Origin: Pseudomonas sp. GOM7
GTDB taxonomy: Bacteria; Pseudomonadota; Gammaproteobacteria; Pseudomonadales; Pseudomonadaceae
Length of the DNA stretch: 64,000 nucleotides
Direction of reading: 5' to 3'
Assembly (NCBI RefSeq): GCF_026723825.1
Contig: NZ_CP113519.1
Coordinates: 5,208,001 to 5,272,000 of the forward strand
Shown: positions 20,212 through 29,523 of the stretch, piece by piece
Layout: each line of letters starts with the position of its first letter
Numbering within the stretch: position 1 is the first letter of the stretch
The notes under the pieces: model-generated
What the model was told of the DNA's origin: nothing
The model's input: only the letters and a program-made list of their open reading frames with translations
The model's database searches: none
Translations under genes and position numbers: made by a program

Positions 20212-23200
20212 ACGTGTTGCTGATCAGTCAGTGCGACAAACGCGCACTGGTGGAAAGCCGGCGCATCCTCGACCAGTTCGCCGAGCGCCGCGGCGAGCGC
20301 ACCTGGCAAACGCCGATCACCCAGGCCGGGCTGGATACCCTGCGCAAGCTGTTGAAGAAGAGCGCCAGGCGCAATACCGCCGTGGCCTGCCACTGGATAC
20401 GCGGCAAGGACCACAGCGAGCTGCTGTGGATAGTCGGCGACGCTAGCCGCTTCAACGAACAGGGCGCGGTACCGACCAATACCACCCGCCGCGACGTGTT
20501 GCGCAAGGATGACGAGAACGACTGGCACAGCGCCGAGGACCTTCGTCTGCTCAGCGCCCTGGCCGCGCTGCTGCATGATCTGGGCAAAGCCAGCCTGGCC
20601 TTCCAGAACCGCCTCAAACCTGGCGCGCCCATGGAGCGCAACCTGTATCGCCACGAATGGACATCGCTGCGTCTGTTCCAGGCCTTCGTCGGGAATGACG
20701 ACGATCAGGCCTGGCTGGCACGCCTGGCCAGCCCCAGCGAGCAGGACGACGCCACCTGGCTGAGCCGCCTCCAACGCGATGGCCTCGACCCCAACTGCGA
20801 CAAGCCCTTTCGTAACTTGCCGCCTCTGGCCGCCGCCCTGGCCTGGCTGGTACTAACCCATCACCGCCTGCCCCTGATGCCCAGCGAGGACGCGCGCCTG
20901 GGCAGCAAGATCCGCCACTTACAGCTCGGCATGTTGAAGAACCTGCCAGGAGATATCGACGCCAGCTGGAACGAGCATTGTGCCACCCAGGACAGAGGGC
21001 AGATCGAACCTTACTGGCACTTCCCCCACGGCCTGCCCGTGACCACCGAGCGCTGGCGCAAACGGGCCGCCAAGCAGGCCCAACGCCTGCTGGCGCTGCT
21101 GCCACGCCGCCCCCAGCGAGACTGGCTGGGCAGCCCTTACCTGATGCACCTGGCACGCCTGAACCTGATGCTCGCCGATCACCACTACTCCAGCCTCACC
21201 GGCCCAGGCCGGGTGCAGGGCGAGGCGGGTTATCCGCTGTGGGCCAATACCGAGCGCAAAAGCGGCAGGTTCAATCAGGGACTCGACGAACACCTGCTGG
21301 GGGTCGAGGCCAACGCCGGGCTGATCGGCCATCGCCTGACCGACTTCGAGCGCAGCCTGCCACGCCTGGCCCGGCACAAGGGTTTGAAGAAGCGCAGTAG
21401 CAACGAACGCTTTCGTTGGCAGGACAAGGCCTTCGACCTGGCTGCCGGCATGCGCGAACAGGCTTCCCGGCACGGCGCCTTCATCGTCAACATGGCCTCC
21501 ACCGGCTGCGGCAAGACCCTGGGCAATGCACGCATCATGTATGCCCTGAGCGACCCCGAGCGCGGCATGCGCTGTGCCTTCGCTCTGGGCCTACGCAGCC
21601 TGACCCTGCAAACCGGGCGCGCCTTCCGCCAACGCCTGCGACTGAACGAGGATGACCTGGCCATTCGCGTCGGTGGCACGGCCAACAGCACCTTGTTCGA
21701 GCACCAGCAGGCGCTCGCCGAACGCAGCGGCTCGGCCTCCTGCCAGGCACTGTTCGAGGACGATGGCCATGTGCGCTTCGACGGCAACGCGGACGCCCAT
21801 CCGTTGCTCAACAAAGTGATCCACGAACCCCAGGTGCGCGCCCTGCTGGTCGCGCCGGTACTGGTCTGCACCATCGACCACCTGATCCCAGCCACCGAGA
21901 GCCAGCGCGGCGGGCGACAGATAGCCCCCATGTTGCGCCTGATGAGCGGCGACCTGGTGCTCGACGAGCCGGACGATTTCGATATCGCCGACCTGCCTGC
22001 CCTGGCGCGTCTGGTGCATTGGGCCGGGCTGCTGGGCGGCCGCGTGCTGCTGTCCTCGGCCACCCTGCCGCCCGCCCTGATCCAGGGTTTGTTCGAGGCC
22101 TATCGTGCCGGGCGTATCGAGTATCAGCGCCACCGTGGCGAACGCCCCGGTGAATTACCAGCCATCGCCTGCGCCTGGATCGACGAACAGCGGCAAAGCC
22201 GCCTGGACTGCAGCGACAGCGCCGCGTTCAGCGCTGCCCACCACGACTTTGCCCAACGCCGCCACGCCTGGCTCGCGACGCAGCCCGCGCGCCGTCATGC
22301 GCAACTGCTGCCCCTGCGCTTTGCCAGCCAGCGCCCGGAGGAGATTCGCCCGGCCTTCGCCGAACAGCTACTGACCGCCGCCCGCAGACTGCATGAGGCC
22401 AACGCCACGACCGACCCGCACAGCGGCAAGCGCGTGAGTTTCGGCCTGGTACGCATGGCCAATATCGAACCGCTGTTCGATGTAGCGCTGGCGCTGTTTC
22501 ACCTGGGCGCCGCCGAAGGCACTCGTATCCACCTGTGCGTCTATCACTCGCAGTTCCCGTTGCTACTGCGTTCGGCCATCGAACACCGCCTGGATACCAC
22601 CCTGCAACGAGAAGAGCCGCAAGCGGTTTTCGCCCTGCCGGACATCCGCCAGCGTCTGCTACGCCACGACGAGCCGGATCAGTTGTTCATCGTGCTCGGC
22701 TCGCCCGTGACCGAAGTGGGCCGCGACCATGATTACGACTGGGCCCTGGTCGAGCCCTCGTCGATGCGCTCGCTGATCCAGTTGGCCGGGCGCGTGCGCC
22801 GCCATCGCCCCGAGCCCTGGAGCGCAACCAATGTGCAGATATTCGACAGCAACCTGCGCCATGCCGAACGGCGCGACCAGCCAGCTTTCTGCAAGCCCGG
22901 TTTCGAGACGGAACACCCTTGGCGGCTGAATAGCCATCGTCTGGACAAACTGCTGGAGGCCGAGCAGTACCAGCAGATCGATGCCCGCCCGCGCATCCTC
23001 GAACGCCCCGCACCACTGGATGCCAAGAACAACCTGGTCGACCTGGAACACGCTCGCCTGCAAGGCTGGATGCTGCAACCCGCCGAAACCGACCCGACCA
23101 CGCTGTCTCCTCGCGAACGGCGACGGCAAAGCAGCCAGCCGCGCGAAATGAACGCCCATGACGGCTGGAGCCAGCCGCTGTTGCACCTCACAGCCCTGGC

Positions 23201-23558
23201 GCAGCAGCAACAGCCCTTTCGCCTCGACACCCAACCCAGGGTCGAGCTGATCCTGCTGCCGAATGAAGACGGCGAGGATTACCAACTGCACCGTATCGAC
23301 CCCGGCCAGCGCCGCTACGAGCAGATCTACGTGCCGGTGGAAAACAGCCTGCACCAGCGCATCGACGACAGCGAACTGGCCGGCCCGCGCATCAGCCCCT
23401 GGGGCACCACCGGCTACATCGAAGCTCTGGCTGAACTGGCGCAGGAGCTGGACATGAGCCTGGAGGGCTGTGCCCAACGCTTCGGCACCGTCAGCCTGCC
23501 CGAGAGCGAGCGCGGCTGGCGCTTTCACCCGGCGCTTGGGTTTGCCAAACGCAGGTGA
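20208..23558 (+). CDS. cas3: Cas2-Cas3 fusion, nuclease-helicase of type I-F
   Basis: This encodes 1116 residues. Residues 1-95 are the Cas2 domain (MNVLLISQCDKRALVESRRIL), the I-F hallmark. The HD nuclease follows, with ALLHDLGKA (H123-D124) and the later THHRLPL segment. The superfamily-2 helicase has Walker A NMASTGCGKT at about residues 428-437, DEPDDFD at about 585-591 in place of DEAH, and LLSSATLPP as motif III. The C-terminal tail contains QLAGRVRRH (motif VI). The protein joins Cas1 during adaptation and is recruited to the Csy complex to unwind and degrade target DNA. All motifs examined are intact. In typical I-F loci csy1 follows within a few tens of bases; here a 2-kb hipBA pair on the other strand intervenes. 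Confidence 0.97.
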   Translation: MNVLLISQCDKRALVESRRILDQFAERRGERTWQTPITQAGLDTLRKLLKKSARRNTAVACHWIRGKDHSELLWIVGDASRFNEQGAVPTNTTRRDVLRKDDENDWHSAEDLRLLSALAALLHDLGKASLAFQNRLKPGAPMERNLYRHEWTSLRLFQAFVGNDDDQAWLARLASPSEQDDATWLSRLQRDGLDPNCDKPFRNLPPLAAALAWLVLTHHRLPLMPSEDARLGSKIRHLQLGMLKNLPGDIDASWNEHCATQDRGQIEPYWHFPHGLPVTTERWRKRAAKQAQRLLALLPRRPQRDWLGSPYLMHLARLNLMLADHHYSSLTGPGRVQGEAGYPLWANTERKSGRFNQGLDEHLLGVEANAGLIGHRLTDFERSLPRLARHKGLKKRSSNERFRWQDKAFDLAAGMREQASRHGAFIVNMASTGCGKTLGNARIMYALSDPERGMRCAFALGLRSLTLQTGRAFRQRLRLNEDDLAIRVGGTANSTLFEHQQALAERSGSASCQALFEDDGHVRFDGNADAHPLLNKVIHEPQVRALLVAPVLVCTIDHLIPATESQRGGRQIAPMLRLMSGDLVLDEPDDFDIADLPALARLVHWAGLLGGRVLLSSATLPPALIQGLFEAYRAGRIEYQRHRGERPGELPAIACAWIDEQRQSRLDCSDSAAFSAAHHDFAQRRHAWLATQPARRHAQLLPLRFASQRPEEIRPAFAEQLLTAARRLHEANATTDPHSGKRVSFGLVRMANIEPLFDVALALFHLGAAEGTRIHLCVYHSQFPLLLRSAIEHRLDTTLQREEPQAVFALPDIRQRLLRHDEPDQLFIVLGSPVTEVGRDHDYDWALVEPSSMRSLIQLAGRVRRHRPEPWSATNVQIFDSNLRHAERRDQPAFCKPGFETEHPWRLNSHRLDKLLEAEQYQQIDARPRILERPAPLDAKNNLVDLEHARLQGWMLQPAETDPTTLSPRERRRQSSQPREMNAHDGWSQPLLHLTALAQQQQPFRLDTQPRVELILLPNEDGEDYQLHRIDPGQRRYEQIYVPVENSLHQRIDDSELAGPRISPWGTTGYIEALAELAQELDMSLEGCAQRFGTVSLPESERGWRFHPALGFAKRR

Positions 23559-23691
23559 GATTCCCCTACACCCTGCGCGGCGTGTAGCAGGGCTACAGCA
23601 TCGCGGCCAAAGCCCCTACCACGGCATTTGAAGACCTGTGGGAGAGGCTTTAACCGCGACTCAGTTGGGTAGGAACCCGTGATGTCAGCAG

Positions 23692-24957
23692 CTAACTATC
23701 AATCCGAAAATCCCCATGCAGCGCCCGCCAGTGCTCGCGCAGCGCAGCCTTGTGCGCATCGTGCATGGGGCTGTCGCGCAGGGCTGCCGGCCATCGCTCG
23801 CGCGCTTTGCCGATGGCGGCCTTGAGGTTGTAGAGAACCGGTGATTCCGGCAGATCCGCGCGCCTGGCCCAGCGCCGGAAGTGTTCTAGAGATACCTCGT
23901 ACCACTGCTTGGTCTGCGCCATGTTCAGCGCATAACGCTGCTCGTCCGGGATGTAGGCACGGGTGAAGAGAATGTCGTAGGCCGGCGACAGCACCGGGCT
24001 CACGCCATCGGGGTAGAGAATGCTCCAGTTCTTCAGATGCGCGTCGCCATTGCCCAGCAGGATGTTGACCAACAGGCGCACCCCCATCTGCGCCACGTCA
24101 CGCTGGCCGCTGTAGGTGTTCTGGTAGATCAGCCGGGCGATCTGTTCGTAGCTGGCCTTCTGGTACTTGTCCGCCGCATAGGCGAATAGCACCTGGGCGA
24201 AATCCTCGGCGTGCACACGTTGCCCATCCACCCGGTCGAAGCGTCGAATGCCATAGGCGTAGCCCTCGTCGGGCAGCTTGATCTGCGGCAGGCGCTCGAT
24301 CTTGTCGAGCGCCACCAGGCGAACTTCCGGTATATCCACACCGGCCAGCTCGGCCAGGCGCATGCAGGTGTATTCGTTGAGCGGTACATGACTGTGCACC
24401 GTCGATGGCGTCTTGATGATCCAGTCACCAGGCTCTGCCGCATCCCCCAATTGATAACGACCATCGCGCTGGTGCATGGAAAACTTCATCTGCACCCCGG
24501 CCAGGGAAAAATGCGCCACACGATCCACGGCATTCACCGCCACTCGGTCGAGCCGTCCGAGATCGCCGAAAGCCACATCGGGAATGGCCTCTGCGGCGAT
24601 GGGCTCGGCAATCAGCGCCCCCGGCAAGTCACCGCCCAGGTGCACCAACAGCGGGAACTCGTTGTGCTCGTGGATCTTCAGGCGTTGCGCCAGCAACTGG
24701 CGCAACGCGCCTTCAGGCAGCAGGTTACTCAGCAACGGATGCAGCTGCATCTTGCTTGCCACGGGGAACAGCTTGCCGGCACGCGCGGCGAAGGTATCCG
24801 GGTTGGCCAGCGACAAGGTCAATGCCAAGCGATTGCGATTGGCCACGAACGACGGCGCCAGCGACAGCACCGTGCGGCCATGGGCATAACCGGCAACATA
24901 CCCAACCAGTTGGCCATGCAGCGTCAGCTTGAGCGCCGATACCTGCTCCCCGGCCAT
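23692..24957 (-). CDS. hipA: HipA-family serine/threonine kinase toxin 1
   Basis: A 421-residue HipA-type kinase. The Gly-rich loop is FSLAGVQMKFS (150-160), the catalytic loop is GNGDAHLKNWS (302-312, D305 as base), and the metal Asp is in SPAYDILF (D328). HPLLSNLLPEGALRQLLA (73-90) belongs to the N-terminal HipA domain. Known HipA kinases phosphorylate glutamyl-tRNA synthetase or other targets and cause growth arrest. Its start overlaps the stop of the antitoxin gene (TGATG), as in other hipBA operons. It lies between cas3 and csy1 in opposite orientation and converges on cas3. Protein comparison by eye shows it is not a near copy of the second HipA at 32002. Confidence 0.92.
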   Translation of the reverse strand: MAGEQVSALKLTLHGQLVGYVAGYAHGRTVLSLAPSFVANRNRLALTLSLANPDTFAARAGKLFPVASKMQLHPLLSNLLPEGALRQLLAQRLKIHEHNEFPLLVHLGGDLPGALIAEPIAAEAIPDVAFGDLGRLDRVAVNAVDRVAHFSLAGVQMKFSMHQRDGRYQLGDAAEPGDWIIKTPSTVHSHVPLNEYTCMRLAELAGVDIPEVRLVALDKIERLPQIKLPDEGYAYGIRRFDRVDGQRVHAEDFAQVLFAYAADKYQKASYEQIARLIYQNTYSGQRDVAQMGVRLLVNILLGNGDAHLKNWSILYPDGVSPVLSPAYDILFTRAYIPDEQRYALNMAQTKQWYEVSLEHFRRWARRADLPESPVLYNLKAAIGKARERWPAALRDSPMHDAHKAALREHWRALHGDFRIDS

Positions 24958-25298
24958 CAGTCATCACCCAGCACTTGCCAGGGGTCTTCGATGGTTTCCT
25001 TGATTCCCACCTCTGGCGCTGATGCCGGCGTGCGGTTCATTCCGTAGTTCTGCTGCACCCCGGCGGGGCCGGCCTCCAGCAGTTGCTCGACCTCACGCGC
25101 CAACTCCTTGGGGATCAGCATCAGGGTGGCGTCGAGCCCCTCGGCAATCTTGTCCAGCGTGGCCAGGCTGGGGTTACCGTCTTTTTCGATCTTGCCGTAC
25201 TGCTGGCGATTGAGTCCGGCCCGCAACGGCATATCCGTGCCCTTCAGGCCAAGCTGCAAGCGACGGCGTTTGATCTGGGTCAGCACTTTGCTGCGCAT
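24957..25298 (-). CDS. hipB: HipB-like HTH antitoxin/repressor 1
   Basis: A 113-residue DNA-binding protein. The helix-turn-helix lies at about residues 6-60 (LTQIKRRRLQLGLKGTDMPLRAGLNRQQYGKIEKDGNPSLATLDKIAEGL, read in segments) with the XRE pattern. The C-terminal 45 residues are polar and could thread onto HipA. ATG 25298 is chosen: the frame extends to 25448, but that part is encoded by the AT-rich operator palindrome and would be an unlikely peptide. It should repress its own promoter through the palindrome at 25326-25372 and neutralise the adjacent HipA. Confidence 0.85.
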   Translation of the reverse strand: MRSKVLTQIKRRRLQLGLKGTDMPLRAGLNRQQYGKIEKDGNPSLATLDKIAEGLDATLMLIPKELAREVEQLLEAGPAGVQQNYGMNRTPASAPEVGIKETIEDPWQVLGDD

Positions 25299-25325
25299 GG
25301 GCTCCCTCACTCGCTCTAGCAAAAA

Positions 25326-25372
25326 TGCAGCATAAAAGGCTCTATTAGAGAAAAAGAGCCTTTTATGCTGCA
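25326..25372. promoter_or_regulatory. Large palindromic operator of hipBA-1 in the csy1 divergent region
   Basis: A perfect 18-bp inverted repeat, TGCAGCATAAAAGGCTCT and its complement, separated by 11 bp, lies 28 bp upstream of hipB-1. The outer GCAGCAT/ATGCTGC halves recur further into the divergent region. This is the expected place for HipB autoregulation, and the region also has to hold the csy1 promoter. As RNA it could fold into a hairpin, but there is no T-tract on the hipB side. Confidence 0.7.
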
Positions 25373-25443
25373 GAAAAGTCTCTTTGAATGTTATGTGCTT
25401 CATTAGTAAATGAAGTTTAAAAGCTTCACAAGTCTTTATTTGA

Positions 25444-25478
25444 AGCATAAATGCTGCTTTCAGAGGCTAATGCAGCAT
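25444..25478. promoter_or_regulatory. Further GCAGCAT half-sites nearer csy1
   Basis: AGCATAAATGCT (25444-25455) is a perfect palindrome and is followed by TGCAGCAT at 25471-25478. Both repeat the core of the large operator at 25326-25372. They lie about 100-130 bp before the csy1 start in AT-rich sequence, consistent with a second binding position for the same regulator. Confidence 0.5.
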
Positions 25479-25576
25479 ATAAAGATCATTCAAATTGAGT
25501 CAGGCGGGCAGCCAAGGCCACAGTGGCAAAACAATGCTACTTTTCGTGTTGCTTCCCAGCACAAGGATTCGTTGCT

Positions 25577-26938
25577 ATGCACAACCCCTCCTCCGGCCGA
25601 CGACAGGCCATCCGCGACCTGCTTGAACACTTTATCGCCGAACGCCTGGCCACCAAGCTCGAAGGCCTGGCCGAAGAAGACCCCAAACGCGCCACCCTGC
25701 TTGCCCAATACGCCCCGGACGTATGGCTGGAAGATGCCGCGCGCCGTGCCGGGCAGATCCAGGCAGTCACCCATACGCTCAAAGCCATTCACCCGGACGC
25801 CAAGGGCACCAACCTCTATTGCCTGCCGAACAGCCTGCCCCGGCATGCTCTGGTCGGCAGCCATTGCCTGGGCGACGACTTTGCCGGCGATGTGGTGGGC
25901 AACGCTGCCGCGCTGGATGTCTACAAACTGCTCAAGCTGGAGCACGACGGCCAGTCGTTGCTCAGCCTGCTGCTGGCCGATGATGCCGACGCCATTGCCG
26001 CGCTGCATGAGGATGGCGAGCAAGCGCAGATCCTGGCAGCAGCCTTTACCGGCATCACCCGCGCCCGCGACGGCCTGGCCTCCCACACCCACGGCAAGCA
26101 GTTGTACTGGCTGGTTGGCGAAGATCCGCGCGACGATGAGCAATACCATCTAATCGCCCCGCTATATGCCAGCTCGCTGGCGCATCGGGTCTACCAGCAA
26201 ATCCAGGCCGACCGCTTCGGCGAGCCTGCCAAGGAAGCGCGCCAAGCTCGCCGCGACAAGCAGTTTCACCCAGGTGTAATTCACGAGTACCCCGACCTGG
26301 CCGTACAAAAGCTCGGCGGCACCAAGCCGCAGAACATCTCCCAGCTCAACAGCGAGCGCCGTGGCGATAACTACCTGCTCGCCTCCCTGCCGCCAAGCTG
26401 GCAGCAGCGCGAAGTGCGCCTGCCGATCCGTACCCGTGACGGCTCGATCTTCCCTGCCTTCGGCCAGCGCCCGGCAGTGGCCGAACTGGTGCGCCACCTG
26501 CGCGATTTCCTGCTCAGCGGCCCGCCACCCAATGTGCATACCCGCAACAGCCGCGATGAACTGCTTACCGAGCTGATCGACGAACTGCTGCTGTATGCAG
26601 CCGAACTCTGGGCTTTCGAGCCGGGCTGGTCGGCCAAGCCCGAGTGCAACCTCAACCGCGCCGAGCAACTGTGGCTGGATTTCCGCCGCGCCGAGCACGA
26701 TGCCATCTTCGCCAGCGAATGGCGGCGCATGGAATGGCTCTTGGAAATCCGCGAGCGCTTCGCCAACTGGCTCAACGCCCGCCTGGTCAGCAAGCTCTCG
26801 GTCGGCGATGTGGAAAACAGCTACTGGGCCAAACAGGCTGGCAGCAATGCCCTGTGGCTCGACCTCGACCGGCTGAACCAAGCCTGGGTCGATCAGTTCG
26901 AGCGTGAACAACGCGACCTGGAGGCCGAACATGAGTGA
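25577..26938 (+). CDS. csy1: Csy1 (Cas8f), large subunit of the I-F surveillance complex
   Basis: A 453-residue protein close in size to Pseudomonas Csy1 (434 residues). It shows the conserved central block NISQLNSERRGDNYLLASLPP and the WQQREVRLP segment. Csy1 pairs with Csy2 at the 5' end of the crRNA and reads the GG/CC PAM. ATG 25577 is preceded by AAGGA; the in-frame ATG at 25523 lies inside the AT-rich regulatory region. The gene opens the csy1-2-3-4 unit and overlaps csy2 by eight bases. It is divergent from hipB-1. Confidence 0.96.
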   Translation: MHNPSSGRRQAIRDLLEHFIAERLATKLEGLAEEDPKRATLLAQYAPDVWLEDAARRAGQIQAVTHTLKAIHPDAKGTNLYCLPNSLPRHALVGSHCLGDDFAGDVVGNAAALDVYKLLKLEHDGQSLLSLLLADDADAIAALHEDGEQAQILAAAFTGITRARDGLASHTHGKQLYWLVGEDPRDDEQYHLIAPLYASSLAHRVYQQIQADRFGEPAKEARQARRDKQFHPGVIHEYPDLAVQKLGGTKPQNISQLNSERRGDNYLLASLPPSWQQREVRLPIRTRDGSIFPAFGQRPAVAELVRHLRDFLLSGPPPNVHTRNSRDELLTELIDELLLYAAELWAFEPGWSAKPECNLNRAEQLWLDFRRAEHDAIFASEWRRMEWLLEIRERFANWLNARLVSKLSVGDVENSYWAKQAGSNALWLDLDRLNQAWVDQFEREQRDLEAEHE

Positions 26939-27932
26939 ACTGCCCACCTCCAACGGCCTGCTGATCGTCCCCCACCTGCGGGTGCAGAACGCCAACGCCA
27001 TCTCCAGCCCACTGACCTGGGGCTTCCCCGCCATCAGCGCGTTCATTGGCCTGATGCAAGCATTGGAACGCAAGCTCGATGGCCGCTTCGCCCTGATGTT
27101 TGACAGTGTCGGGGTGGTCTGCCACAGCCACGAGGCGCAGGTCACTGGGGGCTATCAACGCGCCTTCCGCCTGACCCGCAACCCGGTCAACGAGCGCGGT
27201 GAAACCGCCGCCATCGTCGAAGAGGGACGCATCCACCTGGATATCACGCTGATCTTCGGCGTCAGCGGCTATAGCGAAGACGGCCAGCCCGACCCGGTAC
27301 AGGGCGACTGGCAACAGCGCCAGCAGATTGCCCGCGACATCGCCGAACTGCTGGGCGGCATGCGTATCGCCGGGGGCAGTGTATTCCTCGACCCGCAGCA
27401 CAAGCCGATGCTGCAGCCCCTGGCCCAGGGCGAGGAACGCAGTGCCCAGTTCCGTCGGTTGCGCCGCCGCTGGTTACCGGGCTTTGCCCTGGTCAGCCGC
27501 GACGACCTGCTGCACACCCATCTGCAACATCTGCGTGACGAGAACGCCAGCGCCGACCTGCTCGATGCCTGGCTCGATCTGTCACGCCTGAACCTGCGCG
27601 CTCAGGAAGCCCGCCCGGCCAGCGAAACCCAGGCGGCCAAAGTGGAGTGGCGCGCCCAGCGCGTAATGCCCAACGGCTGGCTGGTGCCAATCCCGGTCGG
27701 TTATGGCGCCCTCGGCCCGTTGCAGGCCGCCGGCAGCGTAGCCAACGCGCGGGACGGGCAAACCCCGCTGCGCTTCGTCGAAAGCCTCTACTCCATCGGC
27801 CAATGGCTCAGCCCTCACCGGCTGCGCGATGTCGATGACCTGCTCTGGTACGCCGACGCTGCCCCCGAGGCCGGCCTGTACCGCTGCCACAACCTTTACA
27901 GCCAAACCCTCTGCACTGATGACATGGAGTGA
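26931..27932 (+). CDS. csy2: Csy2 (Cas5f)
   Basis: A 333-residue Cas5f protein. LLIVPHLRVQNANAISSPLTWGFPAISAFIGLMQALERKL at the N-terminus (read in segments) is the RAMP-like beginning typical of Csy2. It binds the crRNA 5' handle with Csy1. ATGAGTGA at 26931 joins the csy1 stop and csy2 start, an eight-base overlap that implies coupled translation. The gene ends 5 bp before csy3. Confidence 0.95.
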   Translation: MSELPTSNGLLIVPHLRVQNANAISSPLTWGFPAISAFIGLMQALERKLDGRFALMFDSVGVVCHSHEAQVTGGYQRAFRLTRNPVNERGETAAIVEEGRIHLDITLIFGVSGYSEDGQPDPVQGDWQQRQQIARDIAELLGGMRIAGGSVFLDPQHKPMLQPLAQGEERSAQFRRLRRRWLPGFALVSRDDLLHTHLQHLRDENASADLLDAWLDLSRLNLRAQEARPASETQAAKVEWRAQRVMPNGWLVPIPVGYGALGPLQAAGSVANARDGQTPLRFVESLYSIGQWLSPHRLRDVDDLLWYADAAPEAGLYRCHNLYSQTLCTDDME

Positions 27933-27937
27933 CCATC

Positions 27938-28957
27938 ATGACCACCGCCCCTCTGAAAACTGCTTCCGTCCTGGCCTTCGAGCGCAAGCTCGACCCTTCC
28001 GATGCGCTGTTTCATGCCGGTGACTGGCAGACGCGCGACAACTGGCAACCGCTCGCCGTGCGGGAAAAATCCGTGCGCGGCACCATCTCCAACCGCCTCA
28101 AGGCCAAGGATCAGGATCCGGCCAAGCTCGACGCTGCCATCGAGAACCCCAATCTGCAGACCGTCGATGTCGCGGCCCTGCCCCATGACGCCGACACGCT
28201 ACGCGTCAGTTTCACCCTGCGCGTGCTCGGCGGCGCTGGCACCCCCTCGGCATGCAACGACGCCGGCTACCGGCAGAAGCTGCTGGACACCGTACAGGGC
28301 TACGTCGCCAGCCACGGCTTCGCCGAACTGGCGCGCCGCTATGCACATAACCTGGCCAATGGTCGCTTCCTCTGGCGCAACCGCATCGGCGCCGAACAGG
28401 TGGAAGTGCAGATCGCTCATTTGGTGGATGGCAAGGCCACCCAGCAATGGAGCTTCGATGCCCTGAGCCTGTCCCTGCGCAACTTCGACGCCAGCGGCCC
28501 GGTGGCCATGGCCCTGGGCGAACTGACCAATCTGATCGCTGCAGGTCTCGGTGGCGAGCGTCACCTGCTGCTGGGCATCACCGCCTATGTGCGCATGGGC
28601 GCAGGCCAGGAAGTCTTCCCCTCGCAGGAACTGATCCTCGACCGGGGCAAAGGCGACAAGAGCAAAACCCTGTACAGCGTCAACGGCGTCGCCGGTATGC
28701 ACTCGCAGAAACTCGGCAATGCCCTGCGCACCATCGACACCTGGTATCCGGACGCAGGCGAACTCGGCCCCATCGCCGTCGAACCCTACGGCTCGGTAAC
28801 AACCGAAGGTCGCGCCTATCGCCAGCCGAAGGCCAAGGCGGACTTCTACAACCTGCTGGACAACTGGCTGCTCAAGGACAAGGAACCCAGCGTAGGCGAC
28901 CAGCATTACGTCATGGCCACCCTGATTCGCGGTGGCGTCTTTGGTGAGGCGGGCTAG
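27938..28957 (+). CDS. csy3: Csy3 (Cas7f), crRNA backbone subunit
   Basis: A 339-residue Cas7f protein; the usual length is about 340. The N-terminal block ASVLAFERKLDPSDALF and the central NGRFLWRNRIGAEQVEV and QEVFPSQELI segments are family signatures. Six copies line the crRNA spacer in the Csy complex. ATG 27938 is preceded by GGAG; a GTG three codons upstream is possible. The gene ends two bases before csy4. Confidence 0.97.
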   Translation: MTTAPLKTASVLAFERKLDPSDALFHAGDWQTRDNWQPLAVREKSVRGTISNRLKAKDQDPAKLDAAIENPNLQTVDVAALPHDADTLRVSFTLRVLGGAGTPSACNDAGYRQKLLDTVQGYVASHGFAELARRYAHNLANGRFLWRNRIGAEQVEVQIAHLVDGKATQQWSFDALSLSLRNFDASGPVAMALGELTNLIAAGLGGERHLLLGITAYVRMGAGQEVFPSQELILDRGKGDKSKTLYSVNGVAGMHSQKLGNALRTIDTWYPDAGELGPIAVEPYGSVTTEGRAYRQPKAKADFYNLLDNWLLKDKEPSVGDQHYVMATLIRGGVFGEAG

Positions 28958-28959
28958 CC

Positions 28960-29523
28960 ATGGATCACTACCTCGACCTCAAACTCCTGCCCGACCCGGA
29001 ATTTCCGGCCACGCAGTTGATGAGCGCGCTGCTGGCCAAACTGCATCGTGGCCTGCATGACCTGCGTCGTAGCGATGTGGGCATCAGCTTCCCGGATGTG
29101 GAAACAGCGGGCTCCGGCCTCGGTGCCCGCCTGCGCCTGCATGGCAGTGCCGAGGCGCTGGATCGGCTGATGGTGCTGAACTGGCTCACCGGCATGCGCG
29201 ACCACCTGCATCTGGGGGAGCTGGCGCCGATCCCGGCGCAGGTACGCTGGCGTTGCGTCAGCCGTGTGCAGGTGGACAGCAACCCGGAGCGTGCCCGCCG
29301 CCGCCTGATCAAGCGCCACGGTATCAGCGAAGCGGAGGCGCGCCAGCGCATCCCCGACAGCGCCGGCAAACGCTGCGACCTGCCTTATGCCAGCCTGCGC
29401 AGCAACGGCAGCGGCCACAGCTTCCGCCTCTTCATCCGTCACGGCCCACTACTCGATAAACCCACCCCAGGCACCTTCGGCGCCTACGGCCTGAGCGCCC
29501 AGGCCAGCGTGCCCTGGTTCTGA
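28960..29523 (+). CDS. csy4: Csy4 (Cas6f), CRISPR RNA endoribonuclease
   Basis: A 187-residue Cas6f, exactly the size of the P. aeruginosa enzyme. The catalytic residues fall at the same numbers: H29 (KLHRGLHDLR), S148 (LRSNGSG) and Y176 (FGAYGLS). The arginine-rich helix with ARRRLIKRH (about 109-117) grips the repeat stem. It cuts below the CTGCC/GGCAG hairpin and stays bound to the crRNA 3' end. One enzyme must serve both repeat variants in this locus, which differ in the loop (GAGTA versus GTATA). It is the last gene of the csy operon, 130 bp before array 2. Confidence 0.97.
   Translation: MDHYLDLKLLPDPEFPATQLMSALLAKLHRGLHDLRRSDVGISFPDVETAGSGLGARLRLHGSAEALDRLMVLNWLTGMRDHLHLGELAPIPAQVRWRCVSRVQVDSNPERARRRLIKRHGISEAEARQRIPDSAGKRCDLPYASLRSNGSGHSFRLFIRHGPLLDKPTPGTFGAYGLSAQASVPWF

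Noticed and set aside
25299..25448. 50-residue N-terminal extension of HipB-1
   Set aside because: It would be translated from the operator palindrome and AT-rich region; the XRE domain starts at the ATG at 25298.
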